This document shows, piece after piece, positions 1-11,500 of a DNA stretch of 64,000 nt. The notes under the pieces were generated by a model, which was given only the letters and a program-made list of their open reading frames with translations, did no database searches and had not been told where the DNA came from. Both the position numbers and the translations under genes were made by a program. This DNA comes from Euonymus europaeus (taxonomy: Eukaryota > Streptophyta > Magnoliopsida > Celastrales > Celastraceae), in the NCBI GenBank assembly GCA_963580455.1, contig OY756961.1, positions 4,879,001-4,943,000 on the forward strand, written 5' to 3'. Every line of letters starts with the position of its first letter. Position 1 is the first letter of the stretch.

Positions 1-1149
1 CTTTTGGCGCTCTAACGATGTTCTTGACACAGTAGACTCCAAACAATCGAACAGTGCAGCATAAAAGTTCAATGATTCCATGACCCTCTCCATTAAAGTA
101 GACCCATTATGGTTTGACTCCTGCTCAGTTATAACCATCAGTTTTGGTGAAAGGCTCCAAAGAGCACTTAGAAAGCTCCCCATTTTTGGGGAAGTAGATA
201 AAGACAGTGGAGATGACGCAGATGCTGAATCTGGACTCGGGCTATACACATGAACCATATCTTTCTCAAGCCATTCTCCCAAGGTCCGATGGCCCATCTG
301 CAAGGCTCTCTGCAATTGATTAGGGTTTGAACTCTTTGATGCTGATGGTGAAGTTTTCCTAGGTATCTCATCCTCATTTGCCAAGAGAGAGTGCAGCCGA
401 AGTACAGAACTGACAGCAAGAGCTTCTCCGGTCTTATGCAAGCTTTCAAGATCAATATTCTCTAGTTTCCCCACTATAGGATAGAATTGGAATGGAATGT
501 CTAATTTTTCAGCTTCTTCTGTCAAACGAAGAGCCATATTATCTAACACCTCTTTCTGCTCATGAATACCTGTGATTCTCAAATGAGGTGGGCCTTCCGG
601 CCGTGCACTTAACATCTGAAGAAGATTAAGCCACTGGGCAGGCTCAAATGAATAGAGATCAATAATATGAACCATCTTCTCTCCTTCCATAGCTTCTATG
701 ATGGCCTGATTTGTGATCACGTATGAAATCTTTAAGAAGGGACAAAGCTCAAAGAACAATCTTCGAACAAGAATTTCTTCAGAGACAGATGATATTTTCG
801 TGGAATTCAGGGCTTTGTGCAGACCTGGCCAACCTTTAAGCATACGGTCCGCAAGAGCCTCGGTGAAGTAAGCAGCTATACGCTGCATTGTGTCACCATC
901 AGGACAAGCAAGATGAGAGATATGCTCAAGGCCAATATTTGCATTTTCAATGCTACCTGCTGCCACATGGTTAGCGCACGTGACAAGAAGATGGATCAGA
1001 TACAAACCCCTTTCTTCAGATTTAAGCTCCCTCAGCCATGGGTAAGGCGATCCTAGTCCAGGAGAGAGAGTCATCCACGAAAGAAACTGATGCGGCGATG
1101 AAGTTACAGATGAAGCTCCCTCCTCTTGAACCATACCAGTCATCAACAT
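1..1149 (-). CDS. SCL3: SCARECROW-like 3 (GRAS family) protein, 5' part, cut by left edge
   Basis: The minus strand is open from the ATG at 1149 to the window edge (383 codons), so the C-terminal part lies outside. The protein begins with a short variable leader containing MVQEEG. The GRAS leucine-rich region follows (LKSEERGLYLIHLLVTCANH, then DTMQRIAAYFTEALADR). The VHIID motif is present as MVHIIDLYSFEPAQW, and the PFYRE/SAW-side text includes MVITEQESNHNG. SCL3 is a nuclear GRAS regulator that promotes gibberellin response and endodermis development with DELLA and SHR/SCR; this is family knowledge. The ATGs at 1143 and 1134 are possible alternative starts. The reading frame stays open upstream of 1149, so an intron in the leader is possible. 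Assignment to the SCL3 subgroup is strong from the overall string of motifs; the exact start is less certain. Confidence 0.9.
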   Translation of the reverse strand, partial: MLMTGMVQEEGASSVTSSPHQFLSWMTLSPGLGSPYPWLRELKSEERGLYLIHLLVTCANHVAAGSIENANIGLEHISHLACPDGDTMQRIAAYFTEALADRMLKGWPGLHKALNSTKISSVSEEILVRRLFFELCPFLKISYVITNQAIIEAMEGEKMVHIIDLYSFEPAQWLNLLQMLSARPEGPPHLRITGIHEQKEVLDNMALRLTEEAEKLDIPFQFYPIVGKLENIDLESLHKTGEALAVSSVLRLHSLLANEDEIPRKTSPSASKSSNPNQLQRALQMGHRTLGEWLEKDMVHVYSPSPDSASASSPLSLSTSPKMGSFLSALWSLSPKLMVITEQESNHNGSTLMERVMESLNFYAALFDCLESTVSRTSLERQK

Positions 1150-2010
1150 AAATATTGAACTTGGGCGTGCCGGGATTTGGAATATAAGATTTTTTTTAAC
1201 TCAACTGTCACGAGACCTGTGCAATGGACGAGGGTTGTCACAATTTACCTAGAATAAAAAATAAGTAGAATGTTTTCTGTAACAACAATCATTTCTCAGA
1301 CGAAAAAATAAACTAGGACCAATAAAGCACATGAAGATTTCTATGTTTTTGTTAACAAGATCATACTGAGTTTAAAAATCTCTAGCAAATCAAGCAAAAT
1401 AATTATGAATTTTAAACTAGTCACAAAGCAGAAAGAAGCTAGCAATTGTAGTTTCATTTGTCAGATAATGCAGAAATTGAAAGAACTTGACCACTGAGTG
1501 ATAACTGGAATACAGATTAAGGGAGTAGAAAGCAGCAGATATACTTGTAATTCTCGGTTATGAGAAACATAACTTAGCAGAACAAGCTCACTAGCTCAGT
1601 TCAGCGGAATTCCGATTTCCAAATCTCCCACTTATAACTTCAAATATTGTTTCAGGAACAGAGTAAAGCATAATCATAAACAAAGAGATAAGCCTTCAAT
1701 TCAATCGAGATCACAAAGCATGCTAAATGGGTATTTTCTCAGTTCTATACTTAAAATCTCTCCTTAACAAACAAGTCAAATCTTAAAATAATAAACGAAA
1801 ATCAAAGCGCAAAAGGAAAAACAATCTCTACCGGGTAAAAAATGAGACTGAGGATTACCAGAGTGAGAACTCCCGTTTCTCCCGTGAATCAACAGTCATA
1901 CAAAGCAGCAAAATCAAATTCCTAACTGGGTTTTATAGTAGACAGAAAACCCACCAGAAATCCTAAAAAAATCTGCAGGCTTGGGGACCGAAAATCTCCT
2001 AATCTTTTCA
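1150..2010 (-). promoter_or_regulatory. SCL3 leader and upstream region, possible 5' UTR intron
   Basis: There is no coding signal here. On the minus strand a candidate splice donor (TCTGGTAATCC, near 1860) and a candidate acceptor (GCACAG before 1216) would frame a leader intron of about 640 bp. The proposal rests only on splice-like motifs. I see no clear TATA box. Confidence 0.25.
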
Positions 2011-2263
2011 AAGTGGGTTAGGAGGAAGTGTACAGGGTCTGCGGGCTAGGGCTTTGTTGCAGAAGTGGGTAAATTTGGTGATTAAAGTAGTTGTCTTGAA
2101 GGACTTTTCCATGGCTGCGTCGGCGACAAAAGAAGAGGTTGTTTTTGGCACCATATGTTATGCTGTCCTTTGGGGGAATCAGAGGAATATGAAATTTCTT
2201 AAAATACAGTGCCATGATTCTTCTTTTTTATCACCCAGCATTTCTCCCTTGAAAACAAATATG

Positions 2264-2294
<31 letters not shown>

Positions 2295-4467
2295 CTGATA
2301 GTCTCTTTTGTCAATATGTGAAGTGGATTGGAATAACAGGTCTCCAAAGCTTGTTAATTGTGCTCCTTCCAAGCATGCCTTGACAATAGAAAACACCACC
2401 TTTGTTTGTTGGTTAGTGGGTGATAGTGGGAATTGCAAGGGAAAGTCTTACAAGTGCCAACAAAACCTCATTTTGTTTTCTTTTGCAAAACCAAAGACCA
2501 CCCACTTGGCACTTTCTCACATTAAAGACAAAGAGACAAAGTGGTAATGAAAAGGTCCAAAAGTAGATAGAAGATTTAACTTTAGGTATGGACCCTTCAG
2601 TCTTGGATGTGACGACAGATATACAACAACAACAACATCATTTTCTTTAGTCATATTTAAACTTGTTAACTTCAAAGAAACTTTATTGTCAAACATTATA
2701 AATCAAATATTATCCATATTTGGGCAACAAATTTACACGAATTTATTCTTTTGAGCCATGAGCATTGATTTTTAGACTTAGAAAATGTGTTGGTTACATG
2801 TGTAAAAAAATAGACTTTTACTTGTATATCATTCGTTTAGATTATGTCCATCCAATATGGATCCAATATGGATTAAAGTCTCAATAAAAATAAATAACCA
2901 TTAAGTTTGGGGAAATATCAACCTTAAACATTTGTCCTTGCATTGTTTTTATTGTAGTGCTCTTTTGTATGGTATATGGTAGTGCTCTTTTGTATGGTGG
3001 TAGTGGTGGCGATGATGTTAAGAATGGCAGGCATTTCTCTTTGTTGGCTTCTTCGAGGATGCTCCAATTTAACCTAGAATGGTGAAAATAATATATATAT
3101 ATAACCAATACACATATTAAATGCCAAAAGCTTGTGAGTAATAGTGCACATCTACATATAGTGCTGGCAAATTTTTAATGCTGGTAGATGTCTTCCATGC
3201 CAATTCACACAACATCATGGTTTTATTTTATTAGAGATTGCTTGACTGAATCCAAATTTTCTTCATTACATGATCAAACCAAAGCAAAAAGTGATCAAAG
3301 TGGGACAATGGCTTGTTTAAGGTGATTAGCAATTGATTATTCCAAACCTTGAGTTAATTAGATCAATTTTATTGATTTGGTTCCTATTATTAGATAATGC
3401 AATTCACACACACATATATGTATATATGTATATATGTATGTATGTAACAGATAACAATTGGATGGTATCCAATTCACCCTAATGTCTTTATGTATATGGA
3501 CAGCCTGTATGAGACAAACCATTAGTGGACAACTCAAAGCATCCACAAATATCTTCCTCGTCACTAGTTCACTCAACATGTGGCCGTCTTAAGACCAGTA
3601 CTTGCATATGGTTTTGTGGTTTTAACCATATAAAGACATATTTGTTTCTACATTTATATACATTCCAGTGAGCAACTTCTCCGAGTTATATCCATGGTTG
3701 GCAATAGCCAATACATATGATTCCTGTTTTTTTTTTGTTTTTTTTGGGGTGTGTGAAACTTGCTATGCTTCGTCTCTTTACTTTCCTAAAAGTGGGTGGT
3801 TAAATGGGATTCGGACTCCGCAATTTTTAGAGTGTATAATTCTCATATACTCTTGTTCGATAATTTTGAAAATGTATAATTCGTTCTCTAATAATTTGAA
3901 AAGTATGTTAGGTCACACAACATTTATGTCTTTTTTTTTGGGGTTAAAAGGTAACTTCTTGTCTTAAATGAGGTATCGGTGTTAACAATATATCAGTGAG
4001 GGTATTTTTAAGGGGAGAAAATTTGTATGTTTGTGGCCATACAATAATATTAGGGCATTTTGTGATTGGATTATGTGTCCAAACAAATTCTAAAGAGGTA
4101 CCCGCAAACCATATATATGTTGAATTACAAGTTTTTTGGATTCTTCTAACCTTAATTTTACAAAATTAATTAAGAAGTGGACATTAGATGAAGAGACAAA
4201 AAAAAAATGTCGGTAAGACAAAACATGCAATGACTTGGTCTAATCTAACGGGGGGCTCACTCAAGGGGCTTGGAATTGTCATTAAAAAAACAAGAAGATA
4301 TGTGATAATTAAAAACTGCTCTGCATAGAACTAAAGAAGTATATACATATTACTTACACTGTTAAACAATAATCAACTTCCTTCAAAAATACTTTCTTGA
4401 GAGAAGAGGAGGCTTGCTCTTATATATAGGATCATGTTCGATTGATGTGGGACTACGAGCTCAGTAA
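2011..4467. other. Intergenic, AT-rich, no gene seen
   Basis: Only short ORFs without recognisable motifs occur between the SCL3 leader and the 3' end of the MUS81 remnant. The stretch holds a CT microsatellite (2264-2291), a TATG/TATA-rich microsatellite near 3410-3445, and poly-T runs near 3727-3746. An octamer CCCACATC lies just past the MUS81 stop and is not part of any gene that I can identify. Confidence 0.6.
2264..2291. repeat. (CT)n microsatellite
   Basis: Fourteen uninterrupted CT dinucleotides. Such tracts are common in plant promoters and leaders, but no gene is obvious next to this one. Confidence 0.95.
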
Positions 4468-6668
4468 TCAATTACCCCAAGCTAATTGGAAGACGTTCCT
4501 ACTGGAAACAGCGTTGATCGCATCGTTACTCTCCTTCCTCAACATTCCCTCTTGTGCAGAAACATCAACCTCGAGTTTCAAGTGCAGAGAATCACTTAAG
4601 CCTTGCTTTTAAAAGTAAAATAAGATAGAGAATCCGCATTCAACCAACAAAAGGGAAATAATCAAGTGAAGAACTTACAAGGAGAGAGTATGCATCCAGA
4701 ACTACCACAACCTCCTCTCCTCTGTCACTTACGGCACCTGCACTAGTTAATTTTCAAAAAATGAAAAGGAAAGTCTTTTGCAACAAATATTTTTAATAGA
4801 ATAATCCAGTTCTATGTCTGAACGTCCCCAGGTCTGGATCGACAGCGAATCTTATTAATTTTGCCACTAAATTTACTTGTTTTACGGCTAACCATCCATT
4901 GCTAACCATGTCTAGAGAGTTTATGTACACAACTGAAAGCAACCACAGGATATGGCACACAAGCTCCTAACAATATGCGACCAACTGACCATAGAACTCC
5001 CTGAATTATACTTAAAAAAATACGTAACGGATATTAAAAATACGTTCCACAAACATCACTTGTTAATGTATATAGGCACAAAATACTTGAAAAAAGGTTT
5101 AACCTTTATGACTAACGGTGCGTAGCATTTCCAGAAAAAATGACTTAACAATTAGATTACACGGAAGACAATAGCAAGAATTTTTTTTTTTTTTAAACAT
5201 TGAGATTAAAGCAGTAAAACTAGTGATATCAGAGTTCTAACAACATTTTTAACCTTTGTTGTTGTTCGTTTTCTCAAAACAAAAACAGCAAACAAAGAAG
5301 CTGAAAAGAAACGAGCCATAGATTACTGAAAAGAATGACATGGAGGATTAACAAGCACCATCATAAAAGGTTTTTAAAAGAAATCACAAGCGACAGCGCA
5401 AGGGGAGAGTTTCGGCAGTAATGTGGAAGATGGGAAGATTACATACTAATTACTGTATGCCAGCAAGCATATTTAAAGGTAAACTGAAAGCATACTCTCT
5501 CTAGTGATTCAATGTCAACATCAATTGATTTTTCCTGTCTACGAGAACCAGCAGATCCTGTCGCTTCCCTAGCCAAATCAGGGCAAGAAGACTCCTGCAA
5601 AATGTTCTTTTTGCCCAGATTGGGAGGCCTTTCAGTATCAGCAACAATTTCTCTAGGATCCGCGAGGCATGATCTCTTGAGACACTCCTGCTAGTTCTTG
5701 GCCTTCCTGAGTCAGCATATACCTGCAAAGTAACAAAATGTGCAATCCAGTCAAATAAAACCTTAAACCTCAATTAGGGTATTATTCAAAAAGGAGTCCA
5801 AACCAAATTAGAATCTAAAACAGTTCTCAAGCCACCATACCAGTCCCTTGCTGAGCTTCCAAATTGTGCAGGTTTCCCTTTTCCTTTTTGGTCTAAAACA
5901 ATATACCAGTGTCCTAACAGCCCAACTCTAGAATCATTCAACATAAATGAGAAGTAAAATTGATACTAAAGTTAGAATAAAAGAATTTGCAGTAACCCGA
6001 AAAAATTGAATGCTCAAAATTCCGTACGCTATTGGCACCTTCGAAAGTCTACTAGCTTCAGCTGCACCAATAAGCTCCTGTTTACGCATGAATTCTTTTC
6101 CATTTGTAGTCCCCCTAATGACATGTTTTATTCAGTTCACTCGGAATATAGTTGAACATGAATAACAAATACATCAGACTGGAAATTAATTACAACTGAG
6201 ATCTAGATTACCTGTAAAAGGGTTATCAATAAGTCTTCTGGTTCAGAACTGCCTGAATCAGTGTCAAAAAAATTCTTGCATGAGCTTCAGCAACCGTTTT
6301 CCAACACCCCTACACATCAAGTATAAACCATATTATCCCTGAAGACTGGGGGAAAGAACTACCCAGAAGACTCGGGTCTCTGGCAAGACGTCATTTTTGA
6401 GAATGCACATAATAGAAAGTGAAGGTCTTTTAAAATTTGAATCAGCTCTTTTAAACAGGGAAAGAGAAAAAATGGCAATGCGTATATCCTTGAAGTGGAA
6501 TATACATAGAGAGTTGCATGTAACTCCAGAATCTTTCAAAAAGATTCCTACTTTCCACAAACAAAAAACATGAACCAACAAATAGGAAGAAAAAAAGAGA
6601 AAAAAAAACAGCATAATAGACATACTTGCGTTGAGAGAGTTCTTTGGAGTGTTTTGATGGGACGCTTA

Positions 6669-7236
6669 GAGTGTGTTTGGAGATTGTTTTCTTTTTTAGT
6701 TTTTAAAAACGATTTTGGGTATAGTTTTTAGAAATACTTTTTAGGAAAAAAAACTGTTAAAAAATTCATTTGGTTGGTGATATTTGACTTTGTTTTCGGA
6801 AACCGAAAAACATGAAATTAAAATTGAAATTTAGTCAAATGAAATTGAAATTCATCCAAATAAAACTCAAATTTATCAAAATGAAATTCAAATTCATCAA
6901 TCGGGTAAAAATGAAGGTGATTTTGGGCCAACAACGGAGCAAGGCCATTCGGTGGCCGGACGACGATGTCGATGAAGATAGGCGAGTCACCGTTGGGAGT
7001 GAGAGAAGAGAGAGAAAAATAAAATAAAATAAAATGTTGAAAATCTTTACAATTATACCATTTGAAAATCTTACAAAACAACAAAATGTTGTTTTGGTTT
7101 TCTAGTTTTTAAAACTGAAAAATGAAAACTGTTTTTAAAAATAAAAACTCAAAACAGTTTAGGCAAATGAATTTTTAGCAATCATTACAGTTTTCAAAAC
7201 AAAAAACTGTTTTGAAAACTGTTACCAAACACACTC
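6669..7236. mobile_element. Tourist-like (PIF/Harbinger) MITE inserted in MUS81 exon 1
   Basis: The element starts with GAGTGTGTTTGG and ends with the exact inverse CCAAACACACTC. It is bounded by a 3-bp TTA duplication (6666-6668 and 7237-7239). Removing the element and one TTA restores an open frame reading ICNAKRPIKTL across the junction, which fixes the insertion borders. TTA/TAA duplications and a GTTTGG-type terminus are typical of PIF/Harbinger-derived MITEs. It has no transposase. The interior holds a 21-bp minisatellite and a GC-richer segment. Confidence 0.88.
6819..6901. repeat. 21-bp minisatellite, about four units, inside the MITE
   Basis: Units such as GAAATTGAAATTCATCCAAAT repeat about four times with a few substitutions. 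Because 21 is divisible by three, both strands stay open and give repeating Lys/Phe-rich ORFs, which are not genes. Confidence 0.75.
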
Positions 7237-7569
7237 TTAGCATTGCATATGTTGGCGTACGCCTTGGAGAGAGTCTTGTCGACGTTCTCCGAAATCCTCT
7301 TGGGCTTCTCCGCCATTTCTTGCCTCTTCTGCAACATGTATCGAAAAAGTTCCTCATTTTCGGGGCACACAACCCGACTCTGATTCTCCATTGCGGGTTT
7401 CTGGGTTCAACTGGATCTCATGGAGCCATAATCAGGTTAGTGTTTGATGGCGGGCGTATTGGGGACGAGTTTTGAAGTTTCGAGTCCTAAACCTGGCCGA
7501 CTCAGTCAACTCGGGATAAGAATGAAATGACATATTCAACCCCCATTATTGGTTATTTTACACTGCAAT

Positions 7570-7577
7570 TATATAAA
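7570..7577 (+). promoter_or_regulatory. TATA box of the small peptide gene
   Basis: A perfect TATATAAA lies 79 bp upstream of the ATG at 7656. It is followed by a CA-rich stretch suited to transcription start and an A/G-rich leader. Confidence 0.6.
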
Positions 7578-7655
7578 GAACCCAACCTTACACCACACAC
7601 GCGCACACAAACACAAAATCAAGAAGAAGAAAAAAGAGAAATTTCAATACAAAAC

Positions 7656-7955
7656 ATGGCAATCTTGAAAACCCATTTCAGTTTTCTCTCTGTTCTTGCT
7701 CTGTTTGGGTTAATTCTGATTCTCAGGTTTTTCTCTAGTACTACTCTTGGTCCATGGCCAACAGTTTCATGACGAATTGCAGAGTTTAATCACAAAATGT
7801 GCTACAATTCAATAACTTGTGTGCACTCTTCCTTAAACTGATGTTTATGTTTCTTGATCCTGACATTTAATTTCTTGTTGATCTTGTGATGCAGCTTATA
7901 CAGTCCCATGAAGTTGGCTAAAGATGATCCATCCCCTACAATGGCATCAGAATAA
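7656..7955 (+). CDS. Small secreted or single-pass membrane peptide, 43 aa, unknown family
   Basis: Two exons are proposed: 7656-7726 and 7895-7955, joined in phase (CTCAG|GTTTTT donor, GATGCAG|C acceptor). The 43-residue product starts MAILKTHFSFLS, runs through an uninterrupted hydrophobic stretch (about residues 8-24, rich in Leu/Ile/Phe), and ends with a polar tail, SLYSPMKLAKDDPSPTMASE. The hydrophobic segment could be a signal peptide or a membrane anchor. The tail contains Pro and Ser, as many plant peptide hormones do, but I recognise no family. If unspliced, the same ATG gives a 38-residue product ending at 7772. A good TATA box and leader support a real transcript. It sits 265 bp from the start of the divergent MUS81 remnant and may share its promoter region. 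Confidence 0.5.
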
Positions 7956-8328
7956 ATTGGGTGTGTGAAAGAACTAAAAAAAAAACACTCATTATAGAAA
8001 TTTTGGTTTAAGTTGCAGTATTATGTAATTGGATGGGATGAATTATCAATTAATCTGTTGAGTTGTTCACCTTCTCTACTTAAAGATTGAGGTTTTGAAA
8101 GTTTAGGATCCTGCACTAAAATTTTGACCCAACTTATAATATCGTCAGGTGGAAAAAATTTATATGTGCAAAGACCATTCGAATTTAGGCCTTTGAATGT
8201 CCAAAAATAAAGTTGTACAAAATCATTCTCATTCACAAGCATATAAAGTTCACCCAAAAAACCTAATCACAACAGTGAAGTTAGTGCCAGAATCTTCAAT
8301 CCAAAGTTTGTTGACACTCAGACTAACC
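7956..8328. other. 3' flank of the peptide gene and LINE insertion flank
   Basis: No gene is seen. The stretch ends at the T-run that marks the LINE's 3' tail. Short ORFs here have no recognisable content. Confidence 0.5.
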
Positions 8329-8596
8329 TTTTTTTTGATAAAAAGGCTTAGCCACAAGATATTATAGATAAGCCTTCACCAATGGCGGAGGAATACCAAT
8401 GAACAAAACAAGCCTTCAAGTAGAAGACAAAAGAGAACAAACAAGAAAGAAGCAAGAAAGAAAAAAAACAAGACAATATTTTAATATGAAAAAAAAACAG
8501 CAGCATAGTTAGCAAAATGCAGTATCCCATGTTTCTCAATGAGTCGTACTTTCTCCAGGAAGTTACCTGCCACCATTTCCTCACCCTTTACACCCA

Positions 8597-11500
8597 TTAA
8601 AACCAAAGGATAAGATCAGAAGCTCTGTTGCACGCTTCCTTAGCCAAACTATCAGCAATGTCATTGCACCCTCTAAAAGTATGCATGAAAGAGCAGCTCG
8701 CAATCTGTGATTTTAGTAGGTCAGCTGCATTCGACAACTGAGATAATTTCCAAGGCAGATTACAGTGTTGCGAGCCCCACTTGAAGGAATTTAAGGAATC
8801 AGTTCCCACAATTATTGACAATGCTCTTATATCCTGTGGTGCATACATGGTTAGTTCAAGTGCTTTTAGGATGGCTCTAAACTCAGCTTCATTGGACTCA
8901 CAAATTCCAACATAATAAGAGAATAGACAAATGATGTCGCCTTGATGATCTCTAAGAACACCTCCAACTCCAGATCTCCCCGGTTTTCCAAGAGAAAAAC
9001 CATCCACATTCCACTTAATTGTTCCAAGTGGAGGAGGGCACCAAGTTGATACTGCTGCTGATGATCTCCTTTGTGTGATGTTCCACCTCCTAATGCATTC
9101 AGCTGATTCCTTGAGCTGCACGTAAGTGTAAGGGAAGTGTGGCTCAATATAGAAGCACCACTGTTGAAGTCTCACGAAGATCATTTCATAGACATGTGAC
9201 CAATCCACCACTTTTCCTCTGAAAAACACATCATTCCTTTCTTTCCATATGGACCATACTTTAACAAAAAAGATCATATTCCATACCTTCTTTTGCATCT
9301 CCCCCCTTCCACCCATGTTACACCATTGCTCAAAAAAACTACAAATGTCACCAGCAGGACACCAATCTAACCCCCACCAATCTACCATTTTGTACCATAA
9401 GCTAGATGGGCCTGAACATTGCCAAAATAAATGGTTCACTGATTCCTCCTGATTGGTGCAGAAGGGGCAAGTATTTTGTGATGCTGATAGAATACCTTTC
9501 CTCACCAACAAATCCCTGGTAGAGATTTTCTTTAATAGCAACATCCAGACAAAGACCTCCACCTTTGGTGGGGCTAAACCTTGCCATATCAACTTGATCA
9601 GATTGAGATTTAGTTGGAGTTGTGTCCTTGGTTCATCCACCACAAATCTGAAATACAAGGATTTTACTGTGAAATCACCCTTTGAAGTGTACTTCCATAT
9701 CAATTTATCTGGTTTTGTAATTGACAATTTGATTGGGTCTAAGATGCATTTCATCTCTTGCAACAAGTCCTCCTCCCAACTAAAAAGGCTTCTCCTCCAA
9801 GCAAAATTCCATTCCCAATTGGAGTTTGACCAGCTGCCCATATCTATTATTTTCGAGTCTTTCATTGTAGATAGATTATAAAGTCTCTGGAAAGTAATAG
9901 ATAATGGGTTCTCACCAATCCATTTATCAATCCAAAAGTGTATCACTTTTCCAGATCCTATAGCAAAACCACAGCCATCAAGTGCAATTCTATTCACCAG
10001 TGTGTCATGATTAGATACTAATTTCTGAACACAATTCCAGAAATATGAAGCTGAGTGTGATGAGACCAAAGGAACAAGAGTTTGACATACTTGTCTCCCA
10101 CCACCATACTTCTCAAAAATCACATTCCTCCAAAGAGCCCGATCTTCGGTCATAAATCTCCACACCCATTTGAAAAGTAGGGCCAAATTTTTCTTCCTAA
10201 GATCACCAACCCCCAAGCCACCTAACACTTTTGGTAGTTTAATCTGTGCCCAGTTTACACAATGTAATTTCCTTCTATCAGCTGAATCGCCCCACAAAAA
10301 ATTTCTCTGCAAGGATTCTAGCTTTTTTGCCACCCCAGCAAGTATTTCAAACAAAGACATGAAGTAAAGTGGTAGACTAGCAAGGGCAGATTTAATGAGA
10401 GTCAGTCTCCCCCCCATGGACAATTGCTTGCTCTTCCACCCAGCAAGTTTACTCCTAAAATTATCAACCATAGGTTTCCAGGTCTTTGCCAATTTATAGT
10501 TAGCACCAAGGGAGAAGCCAAGATATTTAATAGGCAGAGATTCAGCTCTACAATGATTCCTGGAAGCCACTTCTTTAGTTAAATCAGAATTCAAACCAAT
10601 TCCTACAAGAGAGCTTTTAGCCAGATTTACCTTCAATCCTGAAATGATTTGGAAACATCTCAGAATTCGCTTCACTACCTGGATATATTTTTCTTTTTAT
10701 TTGAAGAACACCAGCATATCATCAGCATATTGAATATGAGAGATACTTAGTTTGTCTTTCTTGATAACTATGCCTTTGAGGAGTCCCTTGTCTTCTGCTT
10801 TTTTGAATAGTTGATGAAGACCTTCAGCTGCAATATTGAACAAAAAAGGAGAGAGTGGGTCACCTTGTCTGATCCCTTTACCCATTTTGATCTCTCTTGT
10901 TGGTGAGCCATTAATCAGTATTGATACCCTTGCCGTGGAAACACATTCCATGATCCATCTTGTCCATTTCTCTCTAAAACCCATCATCTGCATCACTGTT
11001 GCTAGATAGGACCAGTTCACAGAATCAAACGCTTTCTCTAGATCCAACTTAAATAGAAAACCTGGCTTCCCACTCCTTTTAATGTGGTGTATAATCTCAT
11101 TTGCAATAAGGACATTATCAAGTATCTGCCTGCCCTTTATAAATGCTGACTGTGACTCACTGATGACAGTTGGGAGAGCTAACTTCAGTCTTCCAGCCAA
11201 CACTTTGGAAATTATTTTATATAGACTGCCTACCAAACTAATAGGCCTAAAATCTTTTAACCTGTATGCACCAGCAACCTTGGGGATCAGTGTAATAAAG
11301 GAGGAGTTTACCCCATAAGGCAATTTACCTGTAGCATGAAAATCATGCACGAGATTGTATAGTTCTTCCCCCATCACCTCCCATGCATTCTTTATAAATG
11401 TAAAATTGAAACCATCTGGTCCAGGTGCTTTGGAACCTGCGCAGCTCCACACCACATCCTTGATCTCCTCATTTGTGAAATCAGCTTCCATATTCAAGGC

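Larger units (their letters stand above)
4468..7391 (-). pseudogene. MUS81: MUS81 crossover-junction endonuclease, broken copy
   Basis: Recognisable MUS81 pieces lie in order on the minus strand. Exon 1 starts at ATG 7391 (MENQSRVVCPENEEL, then KPKRISENVDKTLSKAYANI) and resumes after a MITE as RPIKTLQRTLS. A hairpin-helix piece GVGKRLLKLMQEFF is near 6310-6230. The winged-helix linker reads NGKEFMRKQELIGAAEA (about 6110-6000), then KGKGKPAQFGSS (about 5885), then YMLTQEGQELA (about 5720). The last two exons carry LDAYSLL (about 4690) and LEVDVSAQEGMLRKES through the stop near 4468. Damage: a 568-bp MITE inside exon 1, one extra T in the exon 2 T-run at about 6270, a further frame break near 5660, and no sign of the ERCC4 nuclease core between 4770 and 5500. 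MUS81 with EME1 cuts branched DNA in repair and meiosis, and this copy cannot encode that. An intact copy probably exists elsewhere (inference). Confidence 0.88.

Noticed and set aside
2054..2383. 109-codon plus-strand ORF
   Set aside because: No family motif; it includes the CT microsatellite and a Leu-Ser repeat created by it.
6812..7027. 71-codon Lys/Phe-repeat ORF in the MITE
   Set aside because: It arises from the 21-bp minisatellite whose period is a multiple of three.
7212..7475. 87-codon plus-strand ORF over the start of MUS81
   Set aside because: It is the antisense of MUS81 exon 1 plus the MITE end; the minus strand gives the family text.
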